Assembly (NCBI GenBank): GCA_033961575.1
Contig: CM066728.1
Location: 29,946,352 to 30,010,351 of the forward strand
Reading direction: 5' to 3'
Length of the DNA: 64,000 nt
Origin: Aselliscus stoliczkanus
Taxonomy: Eukaryota; Chordata; Mammalia; Chiroptera; Hipposideridae
Shown one piece after another: positions 21,776 through 33,430 of this stretch. How positions within the stretch are numbered: position 1 is the first letter of the stretch; each line of letters begins with the position of its first letter. Position numbers and translations under genes: made by a program. The notes beneath the pieces are model-generated. The model searched no databases. It was not told where the DNA came from and was given only the letters and a program-made list of their open reading frames with translations.

Positions 21776-22254
21776 TCTTAAAAGTTGCGTAGATTTAATG
21801 AGGTCCTATAATGTACTATTTGCATATTGTCTACTACTTTTATGAATTTTAGGAATATATAAAATCATCAAGAAAATAAAAATCACCCATAATGTTACTG
21901 AAATAGCCACTGTTTAAATTTTGGAGTATTGTCATCCAATTTTAATGCATATGTATATGTCTGTTTTTTTCTGACAAAAGTGAACTTCTGCCTTCTATGT
22001 TACTTTAAACTCCCCTTTCAATACTATGTTATGAAGTTCCTTTAATGTTTTAAATAGTTTTCAAAACCTGGTTTTAAATTGCTACATTTTGTTATGTGGA
22101 TGAAGAAAGTCCACTAAGTTCAAATGTATGCTTCTCCATTTACCCCTGTTTTAAACAATGATGCCATAAACATCTTTGTATATAATTCTTGTGCATATCT
22201 CTAATTATTCCCTTAGAATAGATTTCAGAAGAATAATTACTACATAAGGGATTG

Positions 22255-22700
22255 TTCCAACTATTTACTGTTGTATAACAAACCAACCCAAAGCTTAGCC
22301 ACATTAAACAACCACCATTTTATTTTGTTCATGGATGCTGTAGGTTAGGGATTCAGAAAGTATGCATCTGGGATGGTTGTTCTCTGCTCCATGACATGGG
22401 GGATGTCAGCTGGGAGACTCAAAGGCTGGGCTCACCTAGGACTATAGACTGCTGTTCCTACACGTGGCATCTCCAGCCTGGTGATCTCAGTGTAGTTGAA
22501 CTTTTTATGACTTGTCTCGGGGCTCCACAAGATTTCAGTGGTGCAAGGCAGACATATGTGCTTTATGAACTAGACTTGTTGGTCACATTGTGTCGCTTTT
22601 GCTTTACTCTATTGGTGAAATCGTCACAATCCCAGCCAAATTCAAAGAGAGAGGACATGGATACCCATCTCTCAATGGACGGAGTGTCAAAACATTGATA
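22255..22700 (-). mobile_element. ancient LTR-like repeat, antisense, family uncertain
   Basis: Begins 'ttgtataacaaaccaaccca' and 'cttagccacattaaacaac', the reversed 3' end common to several old MaLR-type LTRs. Further right are 'gctgggagactcaaaggctgg' and 'cccagccaaattcaaagag'. I recognise the pattern but not the subfamily. The frame at 22396-22698 lies entirely inside it. Confidence 0.5.
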
Positions 22701-23119
22701 GCCATGTGTTAAAACTACCAGAATAGCTATAAATCACTTTCAGGATTTTGACATACACTATCAGCTTGCCCCCAGAAATGTTATATAAATCAATACTTTT
22801 TCAGGTAGTGGCTGATAGTATACTCTTACTTACAGTGGATATGACAATTTTAAGAGATATTTGTGAATTTGGTAGGCAAAAAATAGCATATCATCTCATT
22901 GTAGTTTTCAAATATCTGAAGATTAGTGAGATTTTATATGTATTATTTTTCAGTCACTTGTCAAAATTTTGTGTGAATTTTTTTTTTTTGCGTGTTTTCT
23001 GTTGGAGTGGTCATCCTTTCCCCTCATTAATTACGTGTTGTTTACATATTAAGACTAAATGTGTTCTGACTCTAAATTGAGGTGTTTTTCACCACCCCTC
23101 CTTAGCAACTTCTATCAAT

Positions 23120-23345
23120 GGACTATGTATAAAGTATTGTTCACTTGTAATCCCAACTCTATTTCTTCCAAATTGTGTGACTTGCATAATTTCATTAAGC
23201 CTCCTGGACCTTGGTTTCTTCTCCAGTAATACTGGGATAGTAATATCTTTATCTCATTGGTTATTGCGAGGATTCAGTAATGTCCATATAAGTGCTTAGA
23301 AGAAGGCTATTACATGCTGTGTCGAATAAAGGGAAGTGGTTATTT
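23120..23345 (+). mobile_element. MIR SINE, sense
   Basis: 'gtgtgacttgcataatttca', 'ctggaccttggtttcttctcc' and 'gcgaggattcagtaatg' are diverged MIR landmarks in order. Confidence 0.68.
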
Positions 23346-23889
23346 TTAATATTATTACTATCACCATTATGGTTAAATACTTGTGAGTAGTCCAGTGATT
23401 ATTTTCTTCTTTCTATTGACCAATGTGTAACTGTGTAACTGCTCATCTGTTAGTCATGTCAAAGCCATTTGGCTTCTGAATTCGAGAGTCATGGTTAATC
23501 GGTGGAACATTTCATCTTTTGTTTATTATTTTAAACTTGGTGCTCAAGTTTCCCACTGGAGAAGTATCATTAACAATGCAGGATGAGCTTTGGAGTGGGG
23601 CTGTGGGGGCATCTTAGTTAATGGGTAAGATACTTGGAAATCATCACTTTTTTCTTGATTGCCATACCGATACAATTAGAAGCAAGGGGAGGGGAGGGGA
23701 AGTCATTTCTTTGTGAAATTCCTGAGACAGAGACTAAATTTGATGGCATTTCCTATGCCTTGTTCATTTATCTTTGCATTCCATTAGACTGATTGAGCAC
23801 AGAATGGGGAGTATGGTAGAGCACATTATAGAGCAGCATTGATGAAAGAAAAAGAAAACGCCCCTTTTTAGAAGGATAAATCCCAAAAG
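23346..23889. other. unique non-coding DNA
   Basis: A short G-rich run (ggggaggggagggga, 23687-23701) is the only local feature. No exon seen. Confidence 0.4.
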
Positions 23890-24660
23890 GCTGTCATTGC
23901 TTCAACTCAGGACTCTGGAGAGGCTGTAGAACAAAAGGGTCTGAAGCAACTACAGGCGGGGCTCAGCCCCAGGCTCTCATTACCTGTGTGTGCCTTCCGC
24001 CCAGCCCTGCTCAGCCTCCTTGTGCTGTTTCCTTTCAGAGCCTCATGGGGGTGTTGCAGAGCTATGCTTTGATGGATTGCTGGTGGGTGGTGCCTGGAGT
24101 GAGGCTTGGCTGGCCCCATCCCTACCACCCCAGGGGCACTGAACATTTGCTGTCTCTAAAGACGGCTTCTCTGGCTCCAGCCCAGCTGTCCCTGTATGAT
24201 AACCACCATGCCTAATATTTTAGTGATGAGCCACTTCGGGTCTCTGCCTCACCGCCTCTGATCACTGTGAAATATGAGTTGGGGGAGCTTTCTGTAACAA
24301 ATGCCTGTTTGACTGAGCCTCTATTCAGGCATCCGGTGTCAGCACTTGTCGCAGACAGCCGCCTCAGCCACTCTAGCCAGACAGTGACAGATTCAGCCTC
24401 CTGTTCAGACTGTCAAGAGAGTCTCCCCTTCAGGCTTGGGCTTGTCACAGGAGCGCCTGGCCCACGCTGCCAGGGCTCTGGGCTGCACCTGTGCTTCCAA
24501 ATGTTAGTGGGCTTGAGAGCCAGCCAGCTGCCCTCCACCACCCTTCTTGTCAAGGTCAGCTGGCATGATGGGGGAGGGGAACTCCTCAATTGAGGCACAC
24601 CTGCCTCTTTTGTCCTTTGCCTCCGCATTAGAAGACAGACCAATACCAGAAAGCCCACAA
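23890..24660. other. GC-richer unique block, function unknown
   Basis: Clearly GC-richer than the neighbourhood and free of repeats I know. Overlapping frames of 75-108 aa occur on both strands, typical of low stop density in GC-rich DNA rather than of coding. A pyrimidine tract ending 'tttcctttcag' at 24028-24038 resembles a splice acceptor, but no convincing donor in a compatible frame follows. Confidence 0.35.
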
Positions 24661-24689
24661 TTTGTCAAAGAAAGCATTTGAGTAGATCT

Positions 24690-24795
24690 TGGGTAAACAA
24701 AACAAAACAAAACAAAAACAACAATACAAAGCAAACAAAACCACACACATGTTAAAAACAAAAACAAACAAACAAAACAACACACACACATAAAA
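24690..24795. repeat. (AAAAC)n/(AAAC)n low-complexity block with (CA)n
   Basis: Imperfect runs of aaaac and acaaa with a short CA tract at 24779-24790. The antisense frame at 24504-24806 derives from it. Confidence 0.85.
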
Positions 24796-25014
24796 CCGAG
24801 AAACAAAAACTTACCCAGAGATAATTGGTCCAGGCAAATTTACTCTTTGAAATGTCCTTTCCAAGTTCTTTTAAACATTATCTTGTTAGTCTTGGTTCAA
24901 TATGAAGTAAAGGAGAACAAAGCTAGTTATGGGTGGTAGGAAAGAAAGGGTTCACATTAGTGGCCAGTTTTGAGATTCTGCCAGGGTTGGCCATATGGTG
25001 ATCATATGATGATT

Positions 25015-25200
25015 TATAAATTAGAAGTCACAACCTGATGGCTTATGGACTGAATTTGGCACAAAGGGTTTTTAGTTGGCCTAGAGTGTTTGTTTGTTTT
25101 TAGTAGAACTTGATGCTAATATTTAGAATTCAGAATATTTTACATACAAATGTGATTTCTGGCTTCTCTTCAAAAACTAAGCTCTGGCAACACTGGGCTT
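25015..25200. mobile_element. possible hAT-type DNA transposon fossil
   Basis: 'ggcttatggactgaatttggc' and 'gtgatttctggcttctcttc ... agctctggcaacactggg' resemble old mammalian hAT-Charlie non-autonomous elements. No terminal repeats could be defined. Confidence 0.33.
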
Positions 25201-25204
25201 GCAT

Positions 25205-25650
25205 TTTTGTTTTTTAATTCAAATTTATTGAGTGACAATGGTTAGTAAAATTACATAAGTTTCAAGTGTACAATTCTGTATTACATCATCTATATATCAC
25301 ATTGTTTGTGTTCACTACCCAGTCAGTTCTCCTTCTATCACCATATATTTAATCCCCTTTACGCTCTTCTACTGACCCCCTCTCTCTTTATCCTCTGGTA
25401 ACCACTAAACTGTTGTCTGTATCAATGAGTTTTTTTTCTTTATTTGTTTGTCTTGTTCCTTTGTTGCTTTCAGTTTTTTATCCCTCATATCAATGAAATC
25501 ATATGGTTCTCAACTTTTTCTGTCTTATTTCACTTAGCATAATAATCTCCAGAGCCATCCATGTTGTCACAAATGCACTATTTCATCTTTTCTTATGGCA
25601 GAGTAGTATTCCCTTGTGTATATATACCACATCTTTTTTTGCATAGGGAC
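25205..25650 (-). mobile_element. L1 3' end with ORF2 C-terminal remnant, antisense
   Basis: 'caatggttagtaaaattac ... tttcaagtgtacaattctg' is the reversed L1 tail. 'tcttatttcacttagcata' and 'atccatgttgtcacaaatg' are the reversed ORF2 C-terminus. No open frame survives. Confidence 0.82.
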
Positions 25651-26127
25651 AATTGGAGTCAACTATGTTGCTGCTACTGCTTACTTTAGAGTGGGCCTCA
25701 TAATCTTTAGCTTTTCAGTGCTAACCTCTCCCTGTCATTACACTCAGCCTGCTTCTCTTATTTCAATGAAATGGATGATCCCTGTAGATTTGTATTGGTG
25801 GTCCTTGGTACAGCACTGAGCTTCAATTCTATACTCAATCTGGAGTGAACTCTATTTAATATCTTTTTTTTCCCCTACTGGGATGATATATGACATGGTG
25901 TTGCTTGAATTTTAATGCAATAATAATAAGAAATTTAAATGCAATGAATAATAATAAGAAAAATGATGATTTTATTGGTATGTGAGGACTATAGTGCACC
26001 ATGGCTAGGCCTTAGCTCTTGACCTCAGACAAATGTTCTATAAATGATAAAGTTCGTGACAAGTTTTGGTGTTTTTATTGAGAGAGGACGAGAAATTGAT
26101 TAATTGGAAATTATTATAGTATCTCAT

Positions 26128-26567
26128 TTTTTCTTTTTTTAAGATTTTTTTATTGGGGAGCTGGGTGAGGGAACAGCGTTGGGGAATCGGGGAAGGGGAA
26201 CAGACAAGTTGCTGTCCTTTTGTTCTTCAGTCTAGTTGTGGGGGACATCGCTTCACTGGCCCATGTTGGTGTTGTGATCATTGTGCTCTTCCTGGCGGAG
26301 GCAGTCAGTTCCCAGCCATTGAACAGCTGCTCACATCAGCTGCCAGCCGCTTACGCTGGCTGCCGGCCACTTACTGCAGCCCTACTGCAGCCTCCACTAT
26401 CTCCGGTAACTCACGGCAGCCCAGCTCCAGGTCGAGTTGTTGTTCGCCATCTTAGCTATAGAGGGCGCAGTGTCACTGGCCCATGTGGGATCTGAACCAG
26501 TGACCCTGCTGCTCAGAGCTCTCACTCCCAAGCCAACTCTTAACCAACGAGGCACTTGGCTGGCCCA
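26128..26567 (-). mobile_element. long-form tRNA-derived SINE, antisense, inside a MIR
   Basis: Bounded by the duplication atagtatctcat at 26116-26127 and 26568-26579. Contains the 3' tail 'attggggagctgggtgagg', the GC-rich body and a tRNA-like head ending 'gaggcacttggctggccc'. Frames on both strands here come from the SINE body. Confidence 0.87.
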
Positions 26568-26574
26568 ATAGTAT

Positions 26575-26745
26575 CTCATGTTTAATCCTTACAAAAACCC
26601 TTCCAAGTTAGTGATATGGTCTTTTTTCCATGAATGAGGAAGTGGGGTTCAAATTTAAGAACCTTACTCAATGTTTTAAAGCTGGAAATTAAGTGAACCA
26701 GGGTTTAGTCTCTGCAACAAACTGCACCACTGAGTGGAATCCTGT
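26575..26745 (-). mobile_element. MIR fragment, antisense
   Basis: 'tttaatccttacaaaaaccc' through 'aagctggaaattaagtgaac' and 'cagggtttagtctctgc' match reversed MIR. The SINE at 26128-26567 inserted at its edge. Confidence 0.62.
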
Positions 26746-26964
26746 GGCATCTATTTAGGCTACAAGTCAACTATTCCTGAAGATAAAGTGTACTATAATA
26801 TCTTTGTTAAATAAGCTGCATTTGGACTTTACAAGCATCTGTTTAAGAGTCTTTGATAATTAAAAAAGAGAAAAGAAAAAGGCTTTATTCATGATGAAGA
26901 TTTTTTTCCTTAATTTTTTAACTCACATGCTTTCTAGATGAAAAGGGACCTTTATTGATTTTGA

Positions 26965-27175
26965 CAATGAAAATAATAAGAACAAACCTTACAGAGCACT
27001 TCATATGTGTTTTTATAGATTACCTCATTTAACCCTCTCAACAACCATACAAGTTAGGTAAAATGATTACTCCTATTTTATAGATGAGGAAACCGAGGCA
27101 CACAGAGAGAATTCTGAGACTTGAATAAACTGCTTGATAAACCATTAGGTGGGTTGGGATCAGAATTGTCAACAC
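26965..27175 (-). mobile_element. MIR SINE, antisense
   Basis: 'gattacctcatttaaccctc', 'gatgaggaaaccgaggcac' and 'ggttgggatcagaattg' in order; the best-preserved antisense MIR in the window. Confidence 0.8.
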
Positions 27176-27179
27176 AGTT

Positions 27180-28470
27180 TAGCCTTCTACATTGATGAAT
27201 ATTAGCCAAGATATTGGACATGCTGTGACCAGTCTTTCTACAGCCTGTATCTAGCTGTGCTAATCAGCTGTCTCCTGTTCTCCAGAGGTAATATTGGGAA
27301 AAGCCCTTGAGGACTTGTTTATTCAAAGAAACCTTAAATGCTTCTACAAATGATGGTTTAGGAAGGCTATTAGTAGTTCTGACAGCTGTAAGTAAATTGT
27401 TTTGAAGTGATGGCTATGGGATGGATCACTTATGGTTAAATGATGTAGTATGGGAATTGTCTGAATTTTCAAATATAATGAGTTTTATTGATTATGAGAA
27501 AAAATGTATTGGATGATAATTACTCCACTGTGCTAGGTTTGCTCTTTGAAGTCTGCATAGATTGGGTTAGTTTAAATGTTTGAAGTATTTGAATTACATG
27601 CACTTGAAGCATAGGAAAGTGATTAAATTCTCTCTGTGCTTGTCACTGAGGGACAGAATGGGGCCACATTGCCCAACTTGAAGTGGAGATGTTACCTTGA
27701 CTAGATTTGAAGGGCTGGTTCCTGAGGCCTGTCTGAAGAATTTCTTGTCACCATTTGCTCTTAATGCAGTTGGAGGCTGGCCCTGTGTGGTGTGGAGCCC
27801 AGAGCCCAGGACCCACCCTCTGCTGTTGCAGAGAATATGTGAGAAACAGATCACTGCTTTTCCCATCACTCCCCCCAAATCCCTGGGCCAAGCTGGGATC
27901 TAAGAGGGTCCACAAAGCTTGTGTGCATGCAGCCACACCAGTGACTACTGTGTATACCTTTGTAGCGACCAAAGTCTTCTTGTTTTGGGAAGTAATTAGT
28001 AGAAAAATAACCTGAGCATTTCATGGTTGAGGCATTGTAAAATTTCTTACTACATATTTAAGTGGTAGCCATCTGATATACTCTCCTTCCCTCTCTGGAA
28101 ATATAATGGATTGGAATCATTGGAAAAGCTATGCTTGCCTTGTGTTTCATTGCTGCTGGTTCAGGAATAGCCAGGGCTGAACTCTGTGCTTTTTGTACCA
28201 TGTCTTGCCATGTTTCCTTGTGGGCTACTTTTCCCCTGACAATATCCTACATTTCAATATTTCCAGGTTTAATCTCCGGCCTTTTCTTGTTAGTTCCCTC
28301 TAAGGTGATTTTGTTTAAAAAGCACTTATATCTTTAGCTACCACTTCAAAGCTATTGACTCCAAAAGAAAACAACTTCAGACCATTTCTCCTGAGCGGAA
28401 GTCCTATATTACACAATGCTCATAGAACCCATCCCTGTGGATGTTCCATCGACTTCTCAGAAACAATAGG
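27180..28470. other. unique non-coding DNA
   Basis: No repeat recognised. Short frames overlap on both strands at 27594-28015, with no domain or clear splice pair. Confidence 0.4.
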
Positions 28471-28854
28471 CTTTTTTTTTCTTTAAGATTTTATTGGGGG
28501 ATGGGGGAAGGGAAACAGCCAAGTTGTTGCCCTTCAGTCTTAGTTGTGGAGGGCACAGCTAACTCAGCTCCAAGTCCAGTTGCCATCCGTCCACCAGTCG
28601 ACAGCTTGTGGCTGCTCAGTTCAGGTGCCATGTTCAACCTTAGTTGTGGGTGGGCATAGCCCACCATCCCCTGCGGGATTTGAACTGGAAACCTTATTGT
28701 TAGGAGCATGTGCTCTCACCAGCGGAGCCATCCTGCCGCCTATTGGCATCTCAGGGGCAGCTCAGCTCTGGTGCAGGTCATGTGGGAATTGAACTGGTGA
28801 CCCTGTTGTTCAGAGCTCATGCTCTTAACCAACTGAGCCACTTGGCCGGCCCCC
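28471..28854 (-). mobile_element. RHIN1-like SINE, antisense
   Basis: A composite with two tRNA-like heads in tandem. The outer one ends 'ccacttggccggcccc' (near 28854); an inner 'ggagccatcctgccgcc' segment lies near 28725-28741. The body has 'gtgggcatagcccaccatccc' and the tail 'ttttattgggggatggggg'. Flanking duplication aaacaatargctttt at 28461-28475 and 28856-28870. This is the copy that most directly points to rhinolophoid bats. Confidence 0.85.
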
Positions 28855-29109
28855 TAAACAATAAGCTTTTAACTAAGCTCATTGCCTTCCTTCCTATTTT
28901 ATCAGCTCCTCTTCCTGCATGTCTTACTTTTGTGCAATATGCATTAAGCTTCATCATGCATCACTTCTGATTAATTAAGTCTAGGATGGGGTGAGGAATT
29001 GACATTGTTTGCAAACATCTCTAGTGATTCTGATGTTTGTGGTCCATATGAAACACCGAGTAAAACAGCTTAGTGACTGTACCCCTCTCCACCTGGTCAC
29101 ATGAACAAG

Positions 29110-29990
29110 AAATCTTGGAATTCTAGACTCATCCTTTTTATTCAACCCATGTCCAAAGGGCTACTGTGTCCTTTGGTTCTACTTCATTAGTGTGTTTCTC
29201 TCTATTCCCACTGCAGCTCCCTTCATTTTATCCTAGACCATCCCAACCATCTCCTTTGTTTTTGTTTTTGTTTTTTTTTTTGTTTTTTTTTTTTTGAGGG
29301 TAGTGTTACTGGCCCTCATATGTGGGACTGAACCGGGGCAGCTGGCTTCCAAGGCCAGCGCTTAACCACTGCGCCACTCGGCCGGCCCTCCTTTCTTTTT
29401 GGATTACTCTTGTCACCTTCAATCCAGTTTCTACCATGCCACAGAGTGATCTTTCCAAAATGCAAATGTTATATTTCCCTTCTTAAATGTTTTCAATGAC
29501 TCTGTGTTCTAAAAGATAAAGGCTAAACTCCTTAGTGTGGCATATTAATTCTTCATGGTCAGGCACTGGTATTTGCATCTAACTTCACCTCTTTGTGAAT
29601 CCCTTATTGCAAATACATTAAGCCATTTGTAAGCCAGAAATTTTTTTTAGTCTCTGTATTCTCCATGCTGTTATACAGGCTAATCGTTTTGCTTCAAATT
29701 CCTTCCCTTTTTTTGGCAGGCTAAATTTTACTCTGTCATTCAGTGAATCAAGTCCAATTTGGGGAAGACTTCCCATGACCTTTGCTAACTGGCTTAAGGA
29801 TTTCTCTGGCTAAATTTCTCTGGAACTCTGTGTCTATCACCATCAGACCATTTGTTACAGGGTGTAATATTTATTGGTTTGCATCTTTAAAACTAGAATC
29901 TGAGTTGCTTAAGAGTCTTCAACTGTCTTCAATAGAAATATGTCCAGTACCTACTATAGTCCCTCGTATTTAGTAGGCATGCAAAAGGTT
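29110..29990 (+). mobile_element. L2 LINE, 3' half, interrupted by a SINE
   Basis: 'agagtgatctttccaaaatgc', 'ctaaactccttagtgtggc' and 'tcttcatggtcaggcactgg' follow the L2 3' region, ending in the L2-type tail 'ccctcgtatttagtaggcatg'. A SINE splits it at 29260-29388. No open frame remains. Confidence 0.75.
29260..29388 (-). mobile_element. short tRNA-derived SINE, antisense
   Basis: A T-rich reversed tail, 'gagggtagtgttactggcc', and a head ending 'gccactcggccggccc'. Flanks 'ctcctttgtttttg' and 'ctcctttctttttg' form an imperfect duplication. Confidence 0.86.
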
Positions 29991-30289
29991 CTTGGGAATG
30001 AGTGAATGTCTATATGTTTTTCAACAACTTGATAAGACTTCAGCTACATTAAAATTTAGGATGAAGAGGAATGCCTTTTGTTATGTCCTTTGCAACATAG
30101 GTGACTCTCTTGCCTTAGCAGTGGAAGGTTTCCTTTGATTTCACTGTATTCCTCCCAGGATGGGGACATACATGTGAACATCAGCTTAGCACCTATTGAT
30201 CCCTTCCCAAGTTCTTTCACCAGGTCCAAGTTCCTACAATAAGCAAAGGAAGCTGGTGTTTCACTGCTAAAATCAAAAGTCAAGCAGAG

Positions 30290-30393
30290 GGCTGGCCGAG
30301 TGGCGCGGTGGTTAAGCGCTGGCCTTGGAAGCCAGCAGCCCTGGTTCGGTCCCTCATATGTGGGCCAGTGACACTGCCCTTAAAAAAAAAAAA
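30290..30393 (+). mobile_element. short tRNA-derived SINE, sense
   Basis: Head 'ggctggccgagtggcgcgg', 'ggttaagcgctggcc', B-box-like 'ctggttcggtccc', tail of about 15 A. A perfect 15-bp duplication aaaagtcaagcagag flanks it at 30275-30289 and 30394-30408. With intact boundaries and clean duplications this is among the youngest-looking copies. Confidence 0.92.
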
Positions 30394-30699
30394 AAAAGTC
30401 AAGCAGAGCCTCCAAGATGATTTTGAGATGTGGATTTCAAGCCTAATTTGTATCAAATGAAATGGAAATTTCAGGGAAGCTGTTTTCAGTTTAATAAAAG
30501 CAGTTGGATTTTCCAGAGCAAGCGGGTGGGCTCCAACGAGTGAAATAACTTCTTATCACCGGAACTCATACAGAAGCCAGGTGATTATAAAAGTGATTCC
30601 TCGTTTAGGTGGAGTCTGGGGCTGAATGACAACTTGCTTATCCAAACATTGTTCTTATCCATATGTTGTGAGGCTCTTGTTGACTATTCTGTTTCTTAC

Positions 30700-30840
30700 C
30701 AAGTATAGTCATTCAGTCAACATTCAACAGAATTTATTGAAGAACTATAAAAGCTCGGGAATTGTGTCACAGGCTTAGTGTACCAAGATGAACTGGACAC
30801 TGTCTTTGTCCTAGAAGAGACTGGCATGTAAACAAATAGT
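30700..30840 (-). mobile_element. L2 3' end, antisense
   Basis: 'cattcaacagaatttattgaa' then 'cactgtctttgtcctagaag' correspond to the reversed L2 terminus. Confidence 0.6.
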
Positions 30841-31325
30841 CTAGCCTTTCAAAGTGCCTTGCTGGCAAGTTCTCCAAAGCCTCTTCTGCCTCAAACCAAT
30901 AAGATGAGTTGGGAGTCAAGATAAAAGGAACTTCTGTTTTCTGTTGTGACAGAAAAATTTCCTTAAGAAAAGGTGACATCTGCAGTGTTTTAAGTGTCTG
31001 CATCAATGTTCTGGGGACACCTCATTTTGATTTTTAAAAAATGAACATTTCAGAGGGCAGGTAGGTTTGCTTGATATAATAAAGGTGGCGCTAGAAAAAG
31101 TTATGTTCACAGAACCAGAAAACCAGTGTGGCTTCCAGTCAAGGCTTTTGGATGGAGGGCAATATGGAAAGAGCTGCCTCAGTACAGAACTAGACCTGGA
31201 AGAGGGGAGGGAGTGGGCTCATTGTCTTTCTGAGAGCAAAACGCTGTCATTAAGTGAAATGGTAAGTAGGATTTACTATGGGATATCTTTGGTTAATTGA
31301 GAATTTCATCATCTGCAATTGAATC
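30841..31325. other. unique non-coding DNA
   Basis: Frames at 30767-31006 and 31067-31300 show no domain. Nothing else recognised. Confidence 0.4.
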
Positions 31326-31329
31326 CTAT

Positions 31330-32015
31330 TTTAGATTTTAAAAGTATGCCATTCCTCTATTTTAAAAAACATTTTTCTCCCACAGACAGTGTATGAGGGT
31401 TCCTTTTTCTCCACAGCCTCTCCAACACTAGTTATTATTTGTCTTGTAGGTGATAGCCATTGTAACTGGTCTGAGGTAATAGCTCACTGTAGTTTTTTAT
31501 TTGCATTTCTCTAATGATTAGTGATGTTGAGCATTTTTTTATGTGTCTGTTGGCCATCTGTATGTCCTCTTTGGAGAAGTGTCTATTGAGGTCCTCTGCC
31601 CATTTTTTAAATTGGATTGTTTGTTTTTTTGTTGAGTTGTATGAGTTCCTTATATACTTTTGGATATGAGCCCCTTATCAGAGGTGTAGTTTGCAAAAAT
31701 CTTCTCCCATTTGGTTGGTTGTCTCTTTATTTTGTTGATGGTTTCTTTTGCTGTGCAGAAGATTTTTAGTTTGATATATTCCCATTCGTTTGTTTTAGCT
31801 TTTACTTCCCTTGCCTTTGAGGTCAAATTCATAAAATCCTCTTTGAACCCAAGGTCCATAAGTTTAGTACCTATGTTTCCTTCTAGGAAGTTTATCATTT
31901 CAGGTCTTATGTTTAGGTCTTTGATCCATTTTGTGTTAATTTTGGTACATGGTGACAGATAGCAGTCTAGTTTCATTCTTTTGCATGTAGCTTTCTATTT
32001 CTCCCAGCACCATTT
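31330..32015 (-). mobile_element. L1 ORF2 C-terminal fragment, antisense
   Basis: Reversed landmarks include 'ctccacagcctctccaaca', 'gtaactggtctgaggtaatag', 'tctctaatgattagtgatg' and 'gatatgagccccttatcag'. The 108-codon antisense frame at 31650-31976 is a surviving piece of the ORF2 region after the reverse transcriptase: it contains KAITKA-like and DLNIRPE segments typical of L1 ORF2, and it ends at a frameshift. It is a fossil rather than a gene. Confidence 0.88.
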
Positions 32016-33430
32016 AAAAAACAAAACTTTTTTTTAAAAGAAGTTAGTTTAGGTTACTCTATGAAATAATGTGGAATGGTTAATTCAAAGGAGTAGAAAG
32101 TGGAACAATTAGCTATATTTCCTAGTCTCATATCAAATTTATTTATGATTTTTCCCCCCAGAGAGCAATAATTCTTTTGTTTTCTGCATAAAACACACTT
32201 ACATTACTGATGAGTTGGCTGCAGATTCTTTCTCTAAATAGAGTGTTCCTTGAATATGATATTACCCATTCAAACATCTGGTGTTTTCAGGATATTTCTG
32301 GAGGCAAAGTTGCTCTGTTTCTTCCTACGCCGAAGAATAGGACACATCTAAGTTTCCAGCATCGCTCTCTCCTGGAGGAAGCTGTCTTCTGAGAGACCAT
32401 GGGTGATTAGATGATGGAAAGCAAAGAACTTTTTGCTTGCCTGGAACTGGGCCCAGAGGAATGGACTGTACTGCTGCCCCTCACCAAGGAGCCAGGGCAG
32501 CCTCTAACAGGGAATGGAAATCAGTTTATTTTAGAACTTGGGAAAAACCTTAGAGAGAGATTATTTTCTACTGGGGAACTAAAAACTGATGATAAATTTT
32601 AACTCCCATTCTTGTCCATACCAGCGTCCAGGACCTGGGCTCAGTGGGATCCTGGGTAACTTTATCAAGGGCAATCACTCAGGATTGCCTATGGAACTCA
32701 AAGGGCAGCATAACATCATTCATTCTTGCTGGCGGTGAACAATCAGGGACTTCTGATTATTTCCCCACTGTCCAGTACCAGTGGCACTAGCTTCCCTCTG
32801 TTTACGTGACAGTGCAGCATGGAAGGAGGCTGGGAGTTGAATTCAGCTTCCAGGTGGAATATTTGTAAAATTCTATCTACTCAATTTTACTCAATGTAGC
32901 AATCTGGATTATAATATACTGTTAAAGTAAATCTCCTTAGGAAGCAAATATGGTATTGCAAATTTATATCTGTTATTGTCTTATAGATAATCGTATTATC
33001 ATATATCAACTTGTCATAAATTAGAAATAGAACTTAGAGGGGAGAGTCTGGGATTCATCTTGCTACTCTTTATTATGCTAGACCATAAAGGGGTTTTGAG
33101 GGTACTACGATGATGGCATAATAGTCTGGCTGTTTATGCCTGCCCTTTTTACATAGACTAAGAAAAACTTGAAAGGACAATGTGAAATCCTTAGAGTGGG
33201 TCCCTACATAATATGATGTATACAGCAGAATAGGTTGAAGATGGGGTTTCCTTTGGAGAGAACATTGTTATTGTGCTACTGAATTTTAGTCTGATTTGAG
33301 GCTAGAGTCTTAAGGATTCTATCCCAAAATAAGACATTATTCCCTTTATGGTAGATTCTTGATTGTTTTGGTATTTATGAGCTCTTGGGGAATTTTAGGA
33401 TCTACATTTTACTAAGGCTGAGATTCTAGT
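32016..33430. other. unique non-coding DNA
   Basis: No repeat or exon recognised; small frames at 32210-32602 lack domains. Confidence 0.4.

Noticed and set aside
30290..30360. tRNA gene
   Set aside because: The A-box and B-box-like segments belong to a SINE head: A-tail and target duplication are present and there is no acceptor-stem pairing of a real tRNA.
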